NCBI GenBank assembly: GCA_003342895.1
Contig: PTFA01000085.1
Location: 1,888,897-1,952,896, forward strand
Direction: 5' to 3'
DNA: 64,000 nucleotides
DNA from: Casuarius casuarius
Lineage: Eukaryota > Chordata > Aves > Casuariiformes > Casuariidae
Below the pieces are notes generated by a model that saw only the letters and a program-made list of their open reading frames with translations, had not been told where the DNA came from and ran no database searches. Positions 1 through 12,800 of the stretch are shown piece by piece (position 1 is the stretch's first letter; every line of letters starts with the position of its first letter). Position numbers and translations under genes: made by a program.

Positions 1-225
1 CCGGCTTGGGGCGAGCGAGCGCCCGGCGGCCCCGGGTGCCTGCGGCGTGCGGCAGCGGGAGGCGGGCGCTCTGCGGCACCGCGCCCTGCGCCCAGGCAGG
101 TGGCGCCGCGGCGGGAGCACCTGCGGCGCCGGGGCTGCGCGCTCGCCTCGCGTAGCGCTCGGGCTCTGCCGGCGAGCCAGATTCCCTTCCTCGGGCTCTC
201 CTTCGTTTTCCGTGTTAAGACAGTG
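1..225. promoter_or_regulatory. CpG island at the left edge, likely promoter and first exon
   Basis: This stretch carries about three dozen CpG dinucleotides in roughly 215 bases, whereas the rest of the window is CpG-depleted. It includes GGCGGG-type GC boxes near 61-66 and 110-115. In vertebrates such islands mark promoters and 5' exons of broadly expressed or developmental genes. The island begins before base 1, so its true extent and the start site are not visible. On the + strand a plausible splice donor (CAG followed by GTGGCG) lies at 99/100, so bases 1-99 could be the end of a 5' exon. Open frames inside the island reflect the scarcity of AT-rich stop codons and need not be coding. 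Direction is not proven: a leftward gene would put the whole window upstream of it, but the mild T and G excess of the + strand favours rightward transcription. CpG density is seen directly; the promoter role is established knowledge; the direction is inference. Confidence 0.8.
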
Positions 226-3200
226 CTAATTGGGAAGAACGTGGAATGCTCACTGATTCGAAAACGCCGTCAGATTAAACAATTGCCCACTTCCCTCCAG
301 CTCTTGTGAAAGTTTATTTTCCATAGCTGTAGTTCAGAGCCAAGTTTGAGCCATGTTAACCTGCATGCTGGGAATGCCTGCTCCGAGTTGGAAAGCATGC
401 TNCTTAAAGGCATCAGGAGTGCTGCGTGGCCGGAGAGCCCAATAGCTATGGGAAATGCCCTTGTGATTAAAATGCAAGCAAACAGCAGATTTTTCAGCTT
501 ACTTACGCATATATAAAACATCGTTTACTCTTTTGTGAACTTGCTCTTATGTGAATGGTAGTGTGTTGTAAGTATGGGTGAAAGCTGCCGGTCGTAATTA
601 TGAATGTCTTACAAATGGTAGTATATGAAAAGTTTTCATATCTGTTTCAGATAGTGGCCAGCCATTCTTTAGTCAGTATGGTTGTTAGCTAAGGTAACCA
701 TGAATTAAGTCGGCTGAACTGCCTTTTCTGCTTTAATTTTTAAAACGTAAAACTTTAAAGGTGGTGCTGTGAGATTGAAGGTTACCATAGAGCTGGGAGN
801 AAAAGGGGAAAAAAAATTATTGAGATGTGCATTTCATGTGAAATTCATGACACTTCATCTCACTCTCTGGTCATTTCAGAACTAAAGGTTTAAGTGGAAT
901 TTTCTTCTGACCTATCTAGTTATTGGTGGCAAAATTGTTGAGCTGTAGTAAGATAAAGAATACTTCTTGTTTCTAGTCCTCAATCTCAAGTCTCAGAGTT
1001 ACCTTGACAAACTTGGTCAATATTGAAGTTCTGCATCTCAGTATAGAACTTGATATTTATAGGAATTTTATATAGAATACCCATTCATTCTACTATGCAA
1101 ATTAGAGTATTTCACCCTGATTACTTCTGCATAATTGTCCTATGTGTGAATAATTGTCCTACATGTTCCTAGAGTAACATCTGTTGCATTATATCATGTA
1201 ATGGAATGTGGTACAGCCTAATTTAAGTTGTTTTGAAATGCTGCCATTGCGCTGTAGTAGTGCCTCAGAGGATAAGGGTTTTTTTGGTGTGTGTGATGGA
1301 TAGGTTGGTTAAAGACTAGAAGATATTGAGAAAGATGAATTTGCATTTGAACTGCAAAGGATTAAGTAATTTAACTCTGAGCTTGGTTTGTTGTGCAGTT
1401 TTATATAGACTTCTTTCATCATTTGCCAACTAATCTATTCGCCGAATTCTACTAGCATTCATAAATGAATCTTTAGTTAAAATACAACTGATAAGTACAA
1501 AATTGCACTATAGCCTATACAAGTCTTTTATTTCGGAGAGGGAAAAGTGGGCTTGAAAGATGTGTCTGGCTGTTGATACTTTTGTGGCACAGCTTGGACT
1601 GCATCACCTTTATGATAATTAAAAATTTTACTGTGAAAACTTTCTCTTATTTGGTATTGTTTCTGCAAAGGTTTGACTCGGCAAAGCAAGGATGTACTGA
1701 AGTATTAGTATTTGGCCTGCAATACTTCATATCCTTACCTATATAATAAATATATATTAAATTTGTGCAAATGCAAGGTCTGGGTTGCTTCCAAAAATGC
1801 CAGTACTTAATTAGTCATCACAGCTGGTCAGTAGTACAGACACCAGCCCCAGTTCCTTACTGTGGTATTGTAGTGTCGGATAGCTATTGGCATAGCAATA
1901 GTGTATGTTCGTGAAATGTGGGTAATATCATTTGCTTAAGCATCAGTACATCCATAACATTAGCACTGAAGTAATGAAAAAGCTGTTTGAAATAATTCTC
2001 AGTGCCTAGTCATATCTACATCTCGGATTTNGGCAAACTGCTGAATGTATATACATCATTGTTTTTTAAAATATGCCAACTTTCTTGCTGAGAAGTTCTT
2101 GTATAAATGCTGCCTTTGCAACAGGTCGTAATTAGGAAAGGGGGAGAGGTGCGAATGTGTTTACAGAACACTCTATCCAGCTTTCAAAAGTTCTTTTTTT
2201 TTTCCTCTGGTCTTGAATCTTGCAAAGATTTGGCAAGTCTGTTTATGCATGTTTCTGCAGACAATAGAATGCTGATGCAAATTGAGAACAGTGAACAAAA
2301 TGGTTGGGTGTTGTTGCAAATAGGGGGAAGCTGCTTCAACCATTTGCATATTATGTTTCATTTGTTTCCTTTTGGGTTGTAGTGTGTTAATTGGAACAAA
2401 ATTTACTAGCATATAGCTGGAAACAGTAATTGGCATTGAAGGGGAATGCAGGTTTTTGCTTCTGAAGTTTTGCCTTTGACCACATGTTGCCAAAGTTTAT
2501 CCTGATAAACTGAACTGAATAAACTGAACTGAAGTTTTTTGGGGCAGTGGGTATGAAGAATTAAGCAGAGTTTTACAGAGCAGCCTGACTCAAATTCCAG
2601 AGGGTTCCAGGTTTGTCTCTGCTAATGCTATTACAAATCTATTTCATGGCAGTGTCACAGAACCATTTCTCTGGGTGTGTTGTGTGCACACATACTTATC
2701 TCAGAACCGAGTTTGAATTAGTCTGTGTACTTGAAGTAATTGTGATAACATTTTGATGTTTTCCAGTTTCAGTTGCAAGCTGGGATTCCTTCCCCAGAGA
2801 TCCACCCCCTCAGTTCTCAAAGCTCCAGTGCCTTTTTACCAAAGCATCTTCATAAAGCTAGAAAACGCACTGACTTTACAAGGTGATGATGAGCGTACAA
2901 TAGGAAGTCATGTCTTGAAATATCTTTACCACAGTGCTAACTTCTTGCTCTTAGTCCGTTTACTTGGCAGCAACCAGCTGAATTTCTGCCAAGACAGGTC
3001 AGGCTGGTACTTGAAACTGCCTCCCTTGCATTCTGGGTAGATAGCTCATCTTTATGTGTTTGGGCGGCAGGAAGAAGGTGTGAATTGAAGTGAATCGTAA
3101 ATGAGTCTTGTGTCGTTCTATCTGCCAGCTTTTGTAAGGCTGAGATTTTGTACTTCCGTGAAAAAGTGCCATTTCGCCTAGGGAGAAGCAGGAGGTATTG

Positions 3201-4916
3201 GCCGTTCTAAATCATGGTGAATAACAATTAAGGTGATAAAGAATCAATGGTACTACATAGGCCATTTAACTGTTCAGGCGGGTTAANAATTCACGTTTCT
3301 ATCAGCTGTGGCTTTTCCTACTATAGTGCATCAGAAAATGTTTAGTGTTTTGCTAAAGAGTAATGATGTGAATTTCTTAAATAGTAGCATTTTCTTCAGC
3401 TTAGAAAGGCCTTCAGAATTGTTTAAGACCTTTCTTGGCACGTATTCTTGTCTGGTCTCATCTAGTGATCTCTCATGTTTCTTGGGAGTCAATGTTTGTA
3501 ATACAGTGAAAATTACCCTTTGTTTCATCCACCTTATCTTTGAGTCTTGTTNATATTGTAGTTTGTTTACAGTGGTGGTGTGTACTGCTTAGGAAGCTGC
3601 AGTTTATCTGGACTGTTTAAAGGTTCAAATGTACATTAAATAATTGCATGAGCATAAAACAGTTTTGAAAACTTATTGGTGGTAAAAACCAGGCTTGAAT
3701 GTGTTTTGGTGACACCATCAATTAGCCTTAAAGGCATTGATGGCAGGACAATATAATAGCAGTTGGAGAAATACTGCAATTTTTTTTACCTTTGACTGTT
3801 CTATTTAAATGTACCACATGTTGGGTAACAAGAAACGGCAGGATGGTACTTGGCGCAGAGAGAGAAGAGAATGGAGGTAGTTACGAATGCCTGCCAGAAG
3901 TGATAACCCCTGGTGAGGAAAAGAAACATGGTAATCTAATGATGGTGGCAGGGGACAGGAGTGTGGTGTAGGGCTGAAGCACATACTGCTGTAGACATAA
4001 TAAAGATGTTGAAATGCCAGGACAAATTTGAAATTCAGCAATGGGACTAAAAATGAATACGTGAATAAATGAGATCAGGAAGCGGAATTCAAATGCAACA
4101 GTTCCCTGTAGTCTGCAACTTCTGTAATTTTTGGTTTGTGACTAAAAGATTTTCTTAAATTAATTTTTGTTTCAATCTAAGGAAACGATTGCTTGAATCA
4201 TCTCCTGTTGGTGAGGGGGCATTGCAACTATCTGGGGAAAGGATCAAGCGGGAGCCACTACTGCACAGCAGGAATGCAGGGTCAAGCTGAAGGAACTAGT
4301 GGCAGGCCTCCTGGGTCAGGGTACTGCAGAAAGCACGACTGCAGGCAGGAAAAGATAAATGCCCAGCTTCTGTTTAAAAAAGCAAAGGCTATGGGAAATG
4401 AAATCACTTTGCTGTGATGTTTAAAGTACTCCTGGGAAATGTTATGTGCGGCAGCAGAGGATGTATGGAGCCCAAAGGAGAATCCGAAACCTTGTGGTAT
4501 TTACCCACCCTGAAAATGGCTTAAAAAAAAAAAGTTCAGTAACTGCCTTTGCAGTTGTGGCATGATCCAGATCAGCCTTGTCGTAGCTGGGTTGCCTATC
4601 CAGTTGCACTGTGATCCTAACCAGACTTAAAAGCAGATGAAGAGGACAAGAGAAACATGACCAAATGTATAGAAGGATGAAACCTGTGGAGAAAGGGTAA
4701 TTAACTTTATACAGTGAGATCATACTGGCCAGCATATGGATTAAATACAGCTCAAACCTAGGCACTGAGATGAGAGAAGAGGGACTGCCATGTTGTAATG
4801 GGCCTTGTGTGAGGCTTTTGTGCTTAGAGGACATGGAAGGATAAGGGACCAGTGCAAAAGCACTTGCAGATGCTGTTCAGGGTGTGTGTGATGTTTTGTG
4901 CTCTCTCTGTCCTTAG
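226..4916. other. Non-coding stretch, probably intron 1 or gene flank
   Basis: AT-rich sequence with stops in all frames at ordinary density. The open stretches (for example 2753-3040 on + and 4442-4834 on -) give no recognisable protein family. The only local structure I can name is a 14-base tandem duplication at 2505-2532. From about 3800 to 4900 the + strand is noticeably richer in G and A than its surroundings, possibly an old decayed repeat, but no family is identifiable. Confidence 0.6.
2505..2532. repeat. Two-copy 14-base tandem duplication
   Basis: The unit ATAAACTGAACTGA occurs twice in perfect tandem. It is most simply a replication-slippage duplication and could be length-variable. 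No function is implied. Confidence 0.9.
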
Positions 4917-4981
4917 CCCGGAAAGCAAAGGCCAGGCTAAACAAAGTGGTGGTGTCCCAGGAGCAGGAAGTTAGTCTGTAG
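4917..4981 (+). other. Weak candidate terminal exon
   Basis: A pyrimidine-rich acceptor ending TCCTTAG precedes 20 open codons from 4919 to a TAG at 4979-4981. The translation is basic then acidic (it starts RKAKARLNK) and looks more protein-like than surrounding frames. No donor and no strong polyadenylation signal lies immediately downstream. Chance is the default explanation: such acceptor-plus-short-frame combinations are expected many times in 64 kb. Confidence 0.12.
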
Positions 4982-6824
4982 TGTTGCAAAAGCTGTGATT
5001 GTCAAAGGATGTGAAATGCTTCAGCCTCTCTCCTCTCCCTTTTCACACTGCCTTGTTATGTTGTTCAAAATGGCCACCTTGCTCCAGAACACGCAGGTGG
5101 TTACCTGTTAAAGGGAGATGCATAGCTCCCGCTGTGTAGCTGTTTGTGAAAGAGAATGGTCCAGTCTTGAAAGATGCCATCATCATGACCATAGCAAACC
5201 ATCAGACATCCAGCCTTCTAGTACCATGGAAAATAATAATTTGAAGGTTGATCCTGGGGAGAAGAATAGCTGTGTTCAGTGGGTGACCAACTAGTGGCAC
5301 AGCACAGTTGGAAAGCCCAAGTATGCCAGCTGCGTGGTAGCATTTTTCGGGCAGCAGGAAGAAGTGTCATTTCCGCCATCCTAAAGTTTTCTTTCTGCTG
5401 CTGCCTTGTTTGCAGCACAGGCTTGTCCATCCTGAAAGTTTTTCATAGTTGCTTGAGCTCTAACACAACCATTTGCTGAGAGAAATTACCCCATGATGTT
5501 CCATGAATATTCTGGGGAAAGTGCTGTTTACTCTCAGATGATTTGACATTGAACAGTACTCTTAAAATTTTCGTTGTACTTGCTGCATAATTCTAGAAGG
5601 CTTTCAGCAGCATTTTTATATTAATTGCCATGAATATCAGGGTGCTAGCCAAATTTTAATCCATGCTGCCTAACAAAAAGCAAGGAAGATGAAACAAGAA
5701 ACCGTGGGAATTAAGTTCCACAATTCTGTTCCTTTACTCTAAAGAATCAGAATCCCACAAGACAGAACATGAAAATGTGAGGGGACAAAAAGATCATCTT
5801 AGAGATTTCGTGTCAGAACTGTGGCTGACCTTCTACAAGGGAACACTGAATGGAATAGTAGAGCTTTGGTGTCGAAGAGATAAGGCGGAAAAATACCTTG
5901 GTGGTGGTACAAGTGGGCGGTTAAGGTGAATTATGTATGCAGCAGTTGTTGCAGATTATTTGGAACAGATAAACAAAGCCTGCAACTAATTAGAAGGATA
6001 GACATGCCCTGAGGAACTGAGCAAACCAGTACTGAAACAACTGTAAGGCCAGGGTGTGAAAATGACTCTAATAGCTGTGAATACTTTTACAGGAAAAATG
6101 CCTTCCTATCTATTGCTATTATCATTCTTTTTCAGAAAGTAAATTAGAGTTCCAAGAATTGAAAATTTCTTCCACGTATGGGGAGGGGGAACTCTTATTA
6201 AACTGAAAACTAAAAATGGAAGTTGAAGTCAAAACACTATTCCATATGGATTATATTACAATCAGTAATGGCCTTCACTTTTCTGGAGTAGTTTCGCTCC
6301 TTTCAAAACTTCACTCTTATCTGGTCATTTAAGAAAAAGAATGAATGGCCTGTCTTCAAAGTGACGTTTGTGTGTAGCGTTAATTTCTGCCCTCTACATT
6401 TGGACCTTGTTACTAAACAAAATCAAGTGTTCCCTGAGCAGAAATGCTTTGTAGTTTTCTCTTCTGAGCCAAAGCCTTTGCTGAACAGTATCAATACAGA
6501 GGTGGTGATTTAAGGAGATTTTGGAGACTTGAAGAGGTTACAGGTCCATTCTGGTGAAGAGCAAAAGAGCAATTTGACTTAATAAATTAAAGCAGCAAGA
6601 CTAGTAAAACCTAAAAGTAGTGGGACATTTTAAGAGAATGGTTTTATTGCTTCAGAGTTGTGGAAATGGTTGAGTCCAAAAGGTTGTGTTGGAAAAACAA
6701 TATTAACTTGAGTTTTCTTCCACCATAGAAAAATGTTAATCTGCGTTTTGATGTCAGTTTTGTTGGCGTTGAAGGTTCAGTTCATTGCCTCATGAAAGAA
6801 GATGAACAGCAGAGCTGAGAATTA

Positions 6825-6828
<4 letters not shown>

Positions 6829-6862
<34 letters not shown>
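6829..6862 (+). repeat. Poly(A) tract, 34 bases
   Basis: An uninterrupted run of 34 A follows ordinary AT-rich sequence. It could be the tail of an old retroposed copy on the + strand, but I found no target-site duplication: the 10 bases after the tract (GCCTGATCTT) do not recur shortly upstream. It is best treated as a homopolymer, probably length-polymorphic. Confidence 0.9.
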
Positions 6863-6863
<1 letters not shown>

Positions 6864-9800
6864 CCTGATCTTAGTTTACCACGTTGCTACTGAGCGCCCT
6901 TAAATGTTCTTGGATTAGTTTGTCTTGTTAGCTGAGCACTTGCAATATATCTGATGCCTCAGCAAGTGATTAGATGTAAGTTAATGTAGCTGTGACAATT
7001 GTACTGTCATTACAAAAGAGATGCTATGTCTTGACCTTGAAGCATACTCATTATATTTAAGCAGTACTCTAATAGTGTAATACTTCATTAGAGTTCTTGA
7101 TAGTCCATGTTATTAACTATACTAATGGTTTACTTAGCTTTTTCTCAGAATAGTAATTTTAGTTTTGGAGCCTAATAAGAGACTGTGGAAGTATATAACC
7201 CTTTGATAATTATATGTCATTTGAACTTTTCAAAGTGAAGTCATGCGTGTAAGATTAAGTATGTTAGTTCTGTTGTTGCCATATAGTCATTTTAGCCCAG
7301 GAAGGGCGTCATTTTGCCGTTAAATTTCATATTGAGAATTACTTACCTCTAGTACTACTTATCTTCAGGTAGCTTGCAAATTAATTCATGTTTTGATCTG
7401 TTTGTTTCCCAACACAAGCGGGAAAGTTTAAATACATAACTTTGAAACGTTTTTGTGTACATGGTATATTAAATGTCAGCTGGGAATTTTCTACCTAAAG
7501 GTTTAGTGCAACTGGATACTATTGCAGTTGGGATCAGCCTGTATTGAGGTTTGGAGGAGAGTTTCCCATAAGCAAATTTCCAGAATGGTGAGAGGTTATC
7601 TAGTCAAGACTTGGGAAGCTTCTGTGTTGCAAGGTGTGAGTGTGTAGCTTTTTGGCACAGTACCTGTGCATTTGGAATTGTATTATCTCCTGCCTTCTTG
7701 CATTACTTTGCAGGTGACTTACGTGGCAAGTGCTGGTGTAGCAGCTGTTCTAGTGCATGTTGTCTTTCCAGTGCTATGTTAATACTAAAAATGCAGCTGA
7801 CNGCTCTGGGTGACTAATATTCCGTAGCTGCCTCACTTGCAGACAGACATCTTGTAGTCAGGCATGCCTGATGTTGGCCTTGCTAGCAACCTGTTTCTGC
7901 ATCTGTAGCCCTGTTCCCTTAGTGTTAGGAAATCTCATGTTTAACATAAACAGTTATTAACTTTTTATGCAGTCACTTTGGAAAGTTCCATAGGAGTCAT
8001 CTTAACAACATGAAGTGAAGCAGCTGCTCTGGCTGTCTGCATACATGTTCATGTACTTACTGGGGAGACTGTGCTGCCAAAGCTAGAGCTGGCTTAGCAT
8101 TTTCAGGTGTTGGCTGAATGGGAAGCACCTTAATTTCCCCTCTGTCAGTTTAGCCAAATAATTGAGATTTCTTGGCCTAAGGCTTGTGCTGTAGCTTTGT
8201 GGGCCTCTTTCATAGACAGGGTATAACAAGGTGAACTGTTAGCCCAGCTCCAAACCACACGGGAGACTAACCTCTGTTTTTATGGACAGGCTGAGTTGAG
8301 GGGTGGTCTTTGTGGTACTCCATGTCTTTTTACTAAAAGTTATTTGCACATATTTATTCATGGGGATCCAGGTCATGTTCTCTTGGTCCTAGGAATACTT
8401 CCTCTTTAGCCTATTTTCCTTAGCTATTGGTAAAGCATTGCATTATACAGTTTACCATGCTTGGTTGCCTGTTATCTTGTCTGCCTTGAATATATGAGGC
8501 ATTTATTTGCTATCGTTTGTGGACAGGATGGTGATGACACACACATAGCCCATCTGTGTGGGTCTGGTTTATGGGTTTTCACTGTCTCGCAGTGAAATAA
8601 GATCACTTGCTTGTTTTTTGCCTTCCAGAACTTGTTTACTCTGCCTGCAGCTTAGGGTCATACCTCCTGGCTGTGTGTACACTCCACCTGAACAACGAAG
8701 CTCTAGTTTTTTTGTTGTTTGGCTCATTTTGTGAAAACACAGACCCCACTATAAGTGATGGATCACCTGTTTGCATACACTGGAACAGGAAAGGTAACAA
8801 TGAAGCCATGAATAACGATGCAGTAACCGTTTAAACAGGCATTTGTATTTAAATACTGATGGTCAAAGAACATTTGAAGCCTGTTGTTTGCTTAGGCCTG
8901 AGTTCAGGATCCTGTCACCTTACAGAACTGCGTGTTAGAAAACTTTAAATGAGCCATGCCGTGGTCCTATCAGGTGATGCACATAGATTTTTGAAGCAGA
9001 AGCCAAATCTGTCATGGTATTTGTGCATGTGATTGATTTCAGAGCACTTTAGGGTTCTAAAGAGGTGATTTGAGCAAGATCCCAACTGCAGAGGGTCCTA
9101 AACCACTTGTGCATTTCCCTGGTTAAAATTCCATGTCTTTATGGTGCCTCACATTCCTGTGCTTCAAAATACGGTATTTAGTAATGTCACCCCTGTGTGT
9201 TGTGACAGCCTGCAGATCTTAATGAGCACACCCTAGTGATGTGTAGCTTTAGGTCATGCCAGCTAAACTCTTAGAAATAAGTGTTAAATGTTTGAAGATT
9301 TTTGCCTAGGACTCCTAAGGAGGGACAGCAATTTTTGTTCACTTCGTTTAGCAGCCAGCNCAATGCAGTTCTCATTCTGCCTGAGGCTACAGAGTCTTCC
9401 CTTAGAGATAAATTTCAAGTACCTGCTATACATCTGCTATCAGGCATCAATAACGTCATGGTACCCACCCAGCAAGTCTATCTCTTCATGTGCAGCTCAG
9501 CTTCTGTAGCTGTCATGTGAGTTGTGAGGAATGAAGTACAACTTCAGCCCCTGAAGAGGATGCAGAAGCAAGGTGGGACTGCAGATAATGGCCCTTTGAG
9601 TAAAAGGGGAAGATNAAGCAGGGAGTTGCTTTTTTTTAGTGTTGTTTACAAGGAACTTCTTAAAACTAAAGGAAAAGTATAAGAGGAGGACAGAAAATAC
9701 ATGGATGAAAGGGAAAATGACAAAAGCAGCTGTTTCCTTTAACTGTAGTTACAGCAATTGTGCTATATTAACTAATCTCTTTTTTTTCTGGACTATATCC

Positions 9801-12800
9801 TAGTTTAAAATTCCTTGCTTAGGGTGTAGTTTACATTGCTTGAAGCAAAATTGTTCTTGCATACTACCTGCGAAGTATTCCTACTACAAGTCAAATACTC
9901 AAAGCAGTCCTCTCTGTTGAAGCAGAAAATTTCTAGAATAGTAGCAGTTGGTATTTGGTACCAGCGTTTGTTTCTGATGTGTTTATATGGAATTTGTTTG
10001 CTACTGGATTTAAATTCTTCTGTGAGAGAGGCAAAGCAAGCTAAATTAGGAACACTTATTTGGGGCACTCTTCTTTGCATTTGTTCCTTAGGACCTAACT
10101 CTGGCATTCAGAATGGGTATGAACAACAGGAAGCTGTCTGTGGATGCTGCTGTACATGACAAGTAAACCAGGATGCTAGAGATCTGTTGTGCAAGTCAAG
10201 TTTGTCTTCCTTCCTGGCCCCTAGCAGCTCAGCACAGGTCAATTTTTTTCTTTCTTCCTGGTCAATTTATCGATGTTTGAAACGTTTGTGCTTGTTGGGA
10301 ATTTATCATTTGAAATTTAAGCAATTCATACTTCAGGTATCTCAAGTGGTTTAGAATAGGAGCTTTTACTTTCTGACAGTATTCAGGAAATATTCAACTA
10401 AACAATAGGAAAAATTTTCTTTAAGCTAATGAAAACCTACTGTTTGTATGATCAAGTTTCTGCAAAGCGTATGACTGTCTCTTTAGTAACTAGTGGAATG
10501 CAGTCCTAGAAAATGCTGGCTGACAACCTTATTTTGATCACTGTGAGTATATTAGTGGCCCCTAATGAGGGAAACAGTGAAGCTGGAGTGAGTAGGACAG
10601 AGGCTAGTCTTTGCTTTTGTTTAACACTTGTTGGGAGTTACGGCATGCTTGTGGAAGAGGCAGGCACGGAAACAGCTCATTCTCCAGAATGCAGATGATC
10701 AAAATGGTGCCAAATTATACTATTTGGAGAAAAATTAAGTGATGCGGAGTGGGGAAGAACATGATCAGGCGAATCTGGGTTATTGTTAGTCACACTCTGG
10801 TTCAGTAATGGATACCTTGCGAGCAATGTAATGAGATGTAAGTGGTATGCAGGGTCTTGGTGCAAGTCCCAAACTCCAAAATTTCGAGGCCTTGTAACAG
10901 AATCTGCAAAAAAGCTGTAATGTCATGTGGAAGACAAATCCTGACTTCTAGTTTACCGAAAAGGAGGTACAGAGCAGAACTTTGAAGGCCAAAAATGTGC
11001 ATTTCCAGCAACTCTTGGTTTCCATTGCAGTCTTGTTCGCTTGTTCAAGAAACAAAATAGGGATCAGAGAGACCGGATGCAAGCATTGACCTGAGAACCA
11101 AGTCTGTGGGGTGTCTGGGAGACACAGATGACTGTTACTGCTCAAGTAGCTGAGTATATGGAGGATTTGGCACTGTTGCTACACACTTGGACGTTCCTAC
11201 TTTGAAAGTTTACTTGGCACATGGAAGGGGAAAAGCTTCCCCATCCCTTTTGCAGTGTACAGTACATGAATCAGTCTGGTGGTCTAAAGCTACCTATCAA
11301 GCTTTCTCATGTAAAGAGGAAAATTTCAGGAGGGCTTTGATTATAAATAGAAAATATTCTGTCAAAGTGAACTTCTGTATTATGTAAAGCCTTCAATTAT
11401 CTGTCTAATGCATGAGCGGACAGTGACAGCTTTTTCCACTATAGGGAGATAAAGGTCATATAGGCTTAACAATCAGCTTGTTTAGTAATATTAAACATTG
11501 GGGAAGCTTTGGTCTTAAGATTATTCTCTAGATGTTGTACTGCAAATGAATGATATGATGCCATATCTTCCTAGTGGAATGAAGAAAATAGCTAAACCAC
11601 TTGAAATATTTGCTTTAGAGACATCTTATTTTGAGCTGGAAGAAAAATCAGCTGATGTGTTAAACTGCTCTGATGTCCTCTGAAGCAGTCTGCAGGGTGC
11701 TGCAACCTATGAGCATACTAGCACTGTTCAATGAAACTCGCTCATACTGACAGCTAATACTTTCTAAATGTTCTTGGCTAATTTGGGGCAAGTCTTGATA
11801 CAGTTGGTGTGTCTTGTGTGACTGAACAAAGGAGCAGTGTTTTTTGAATGTCTGAGAAGAAAAATATATGGGCAAAATGTAGAGTTCAACAGGTAATGGA
11901 GAAAAGAACTTTCTCAGTAGCACAGCTTTGCAATCCCCGAGTCAGGAAAAAGAGAAATCTCATTTTCCCACATGTGTGCTCTCACTTTCCTGTGCATGCT
12001 TTTCCCTGCCTAATGTTTGATATTTGATGATGCCAAGTAAAAAGAAACTTACTTCTAGTCTTGCATAAAACAAACTGGAGATGGGAAGAGGTTTGGACAC
12101 TTCTAAATCTATTTGAACTGTATGTTAATATTAATGCCTTCTCAGACTGAACAGAGTTGCATCTTCTGAGCTGCTGTTTTGAGGTTTGTCCCCCTGAGAT
12201 ACCTACACAACTGCTTTGATTGCATTTAACTTTTTTAAAGATGTTGTTCACAATCATATAAGCCAGAAGTGCATTCAGATGGAGATAGTTACTGTTTGTG
12301 ACAAGTCTCAGCAGAGCTTGAAAATTAAGGAAAATCTATTTGACTTCCTAGGGCCCTAGATTGCATCTAACCCCTATATGTCTAGGTTCACAACTTGAAA
12401 AACTTGCATCTTCAGGCAATGTGGTAGGCTGTATTTATGCAATATAAAACTTAAAACACCTTTTTGTAATTACAAGAGGGGCTGTAGTTAAGTAAAGAAA
12501 GGCTTGTAGTTGTTTTTGAGGAAGTTTTATAGAGATTAATTTTATTTTGTAAATGATTCCTAAAGTATTTCATAAATAATAGTTTGGGCTGCCTCAGCAA
12601 AGTGTCAAAAGAGTAACATTGGCATATGACAGTTGCTACACTTGGGCAATAGAAGTTTACCAGGAGACAGTGAAGTTATGCTGACAATCGTATATACTTG
12701 GTATCTTCTGATCTACTGAACACTTTCTATTGTTTGCAGAGGCAGGAGTCAAAGCCTTTGAAGCACTACGGAAATCTGTGAGAGTAATGGCTCTGAGGCA

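Noticed and set aside
1..229. Open frames of 60-69 codons in the left-edge CpG island
   Set aside because: GC-rich DNA lacks stop codons by composition; there is no protein similarity and overlapping frames are equally open.
1090..2345. Several ATGCAAAT or ATTTGCAT octamers (near 1096, 1338, 2275, 2342)
   Set aside because: Isolated octamers are common in AT-rich DNA; without neighbouring motifs they do not support an enhancer call.
6470..6862. Processed pseudogene or retroposon ending in the 34-A tract
   Set aside because: No recognisable parent sequence upstream and no target-site duplication around the tract.
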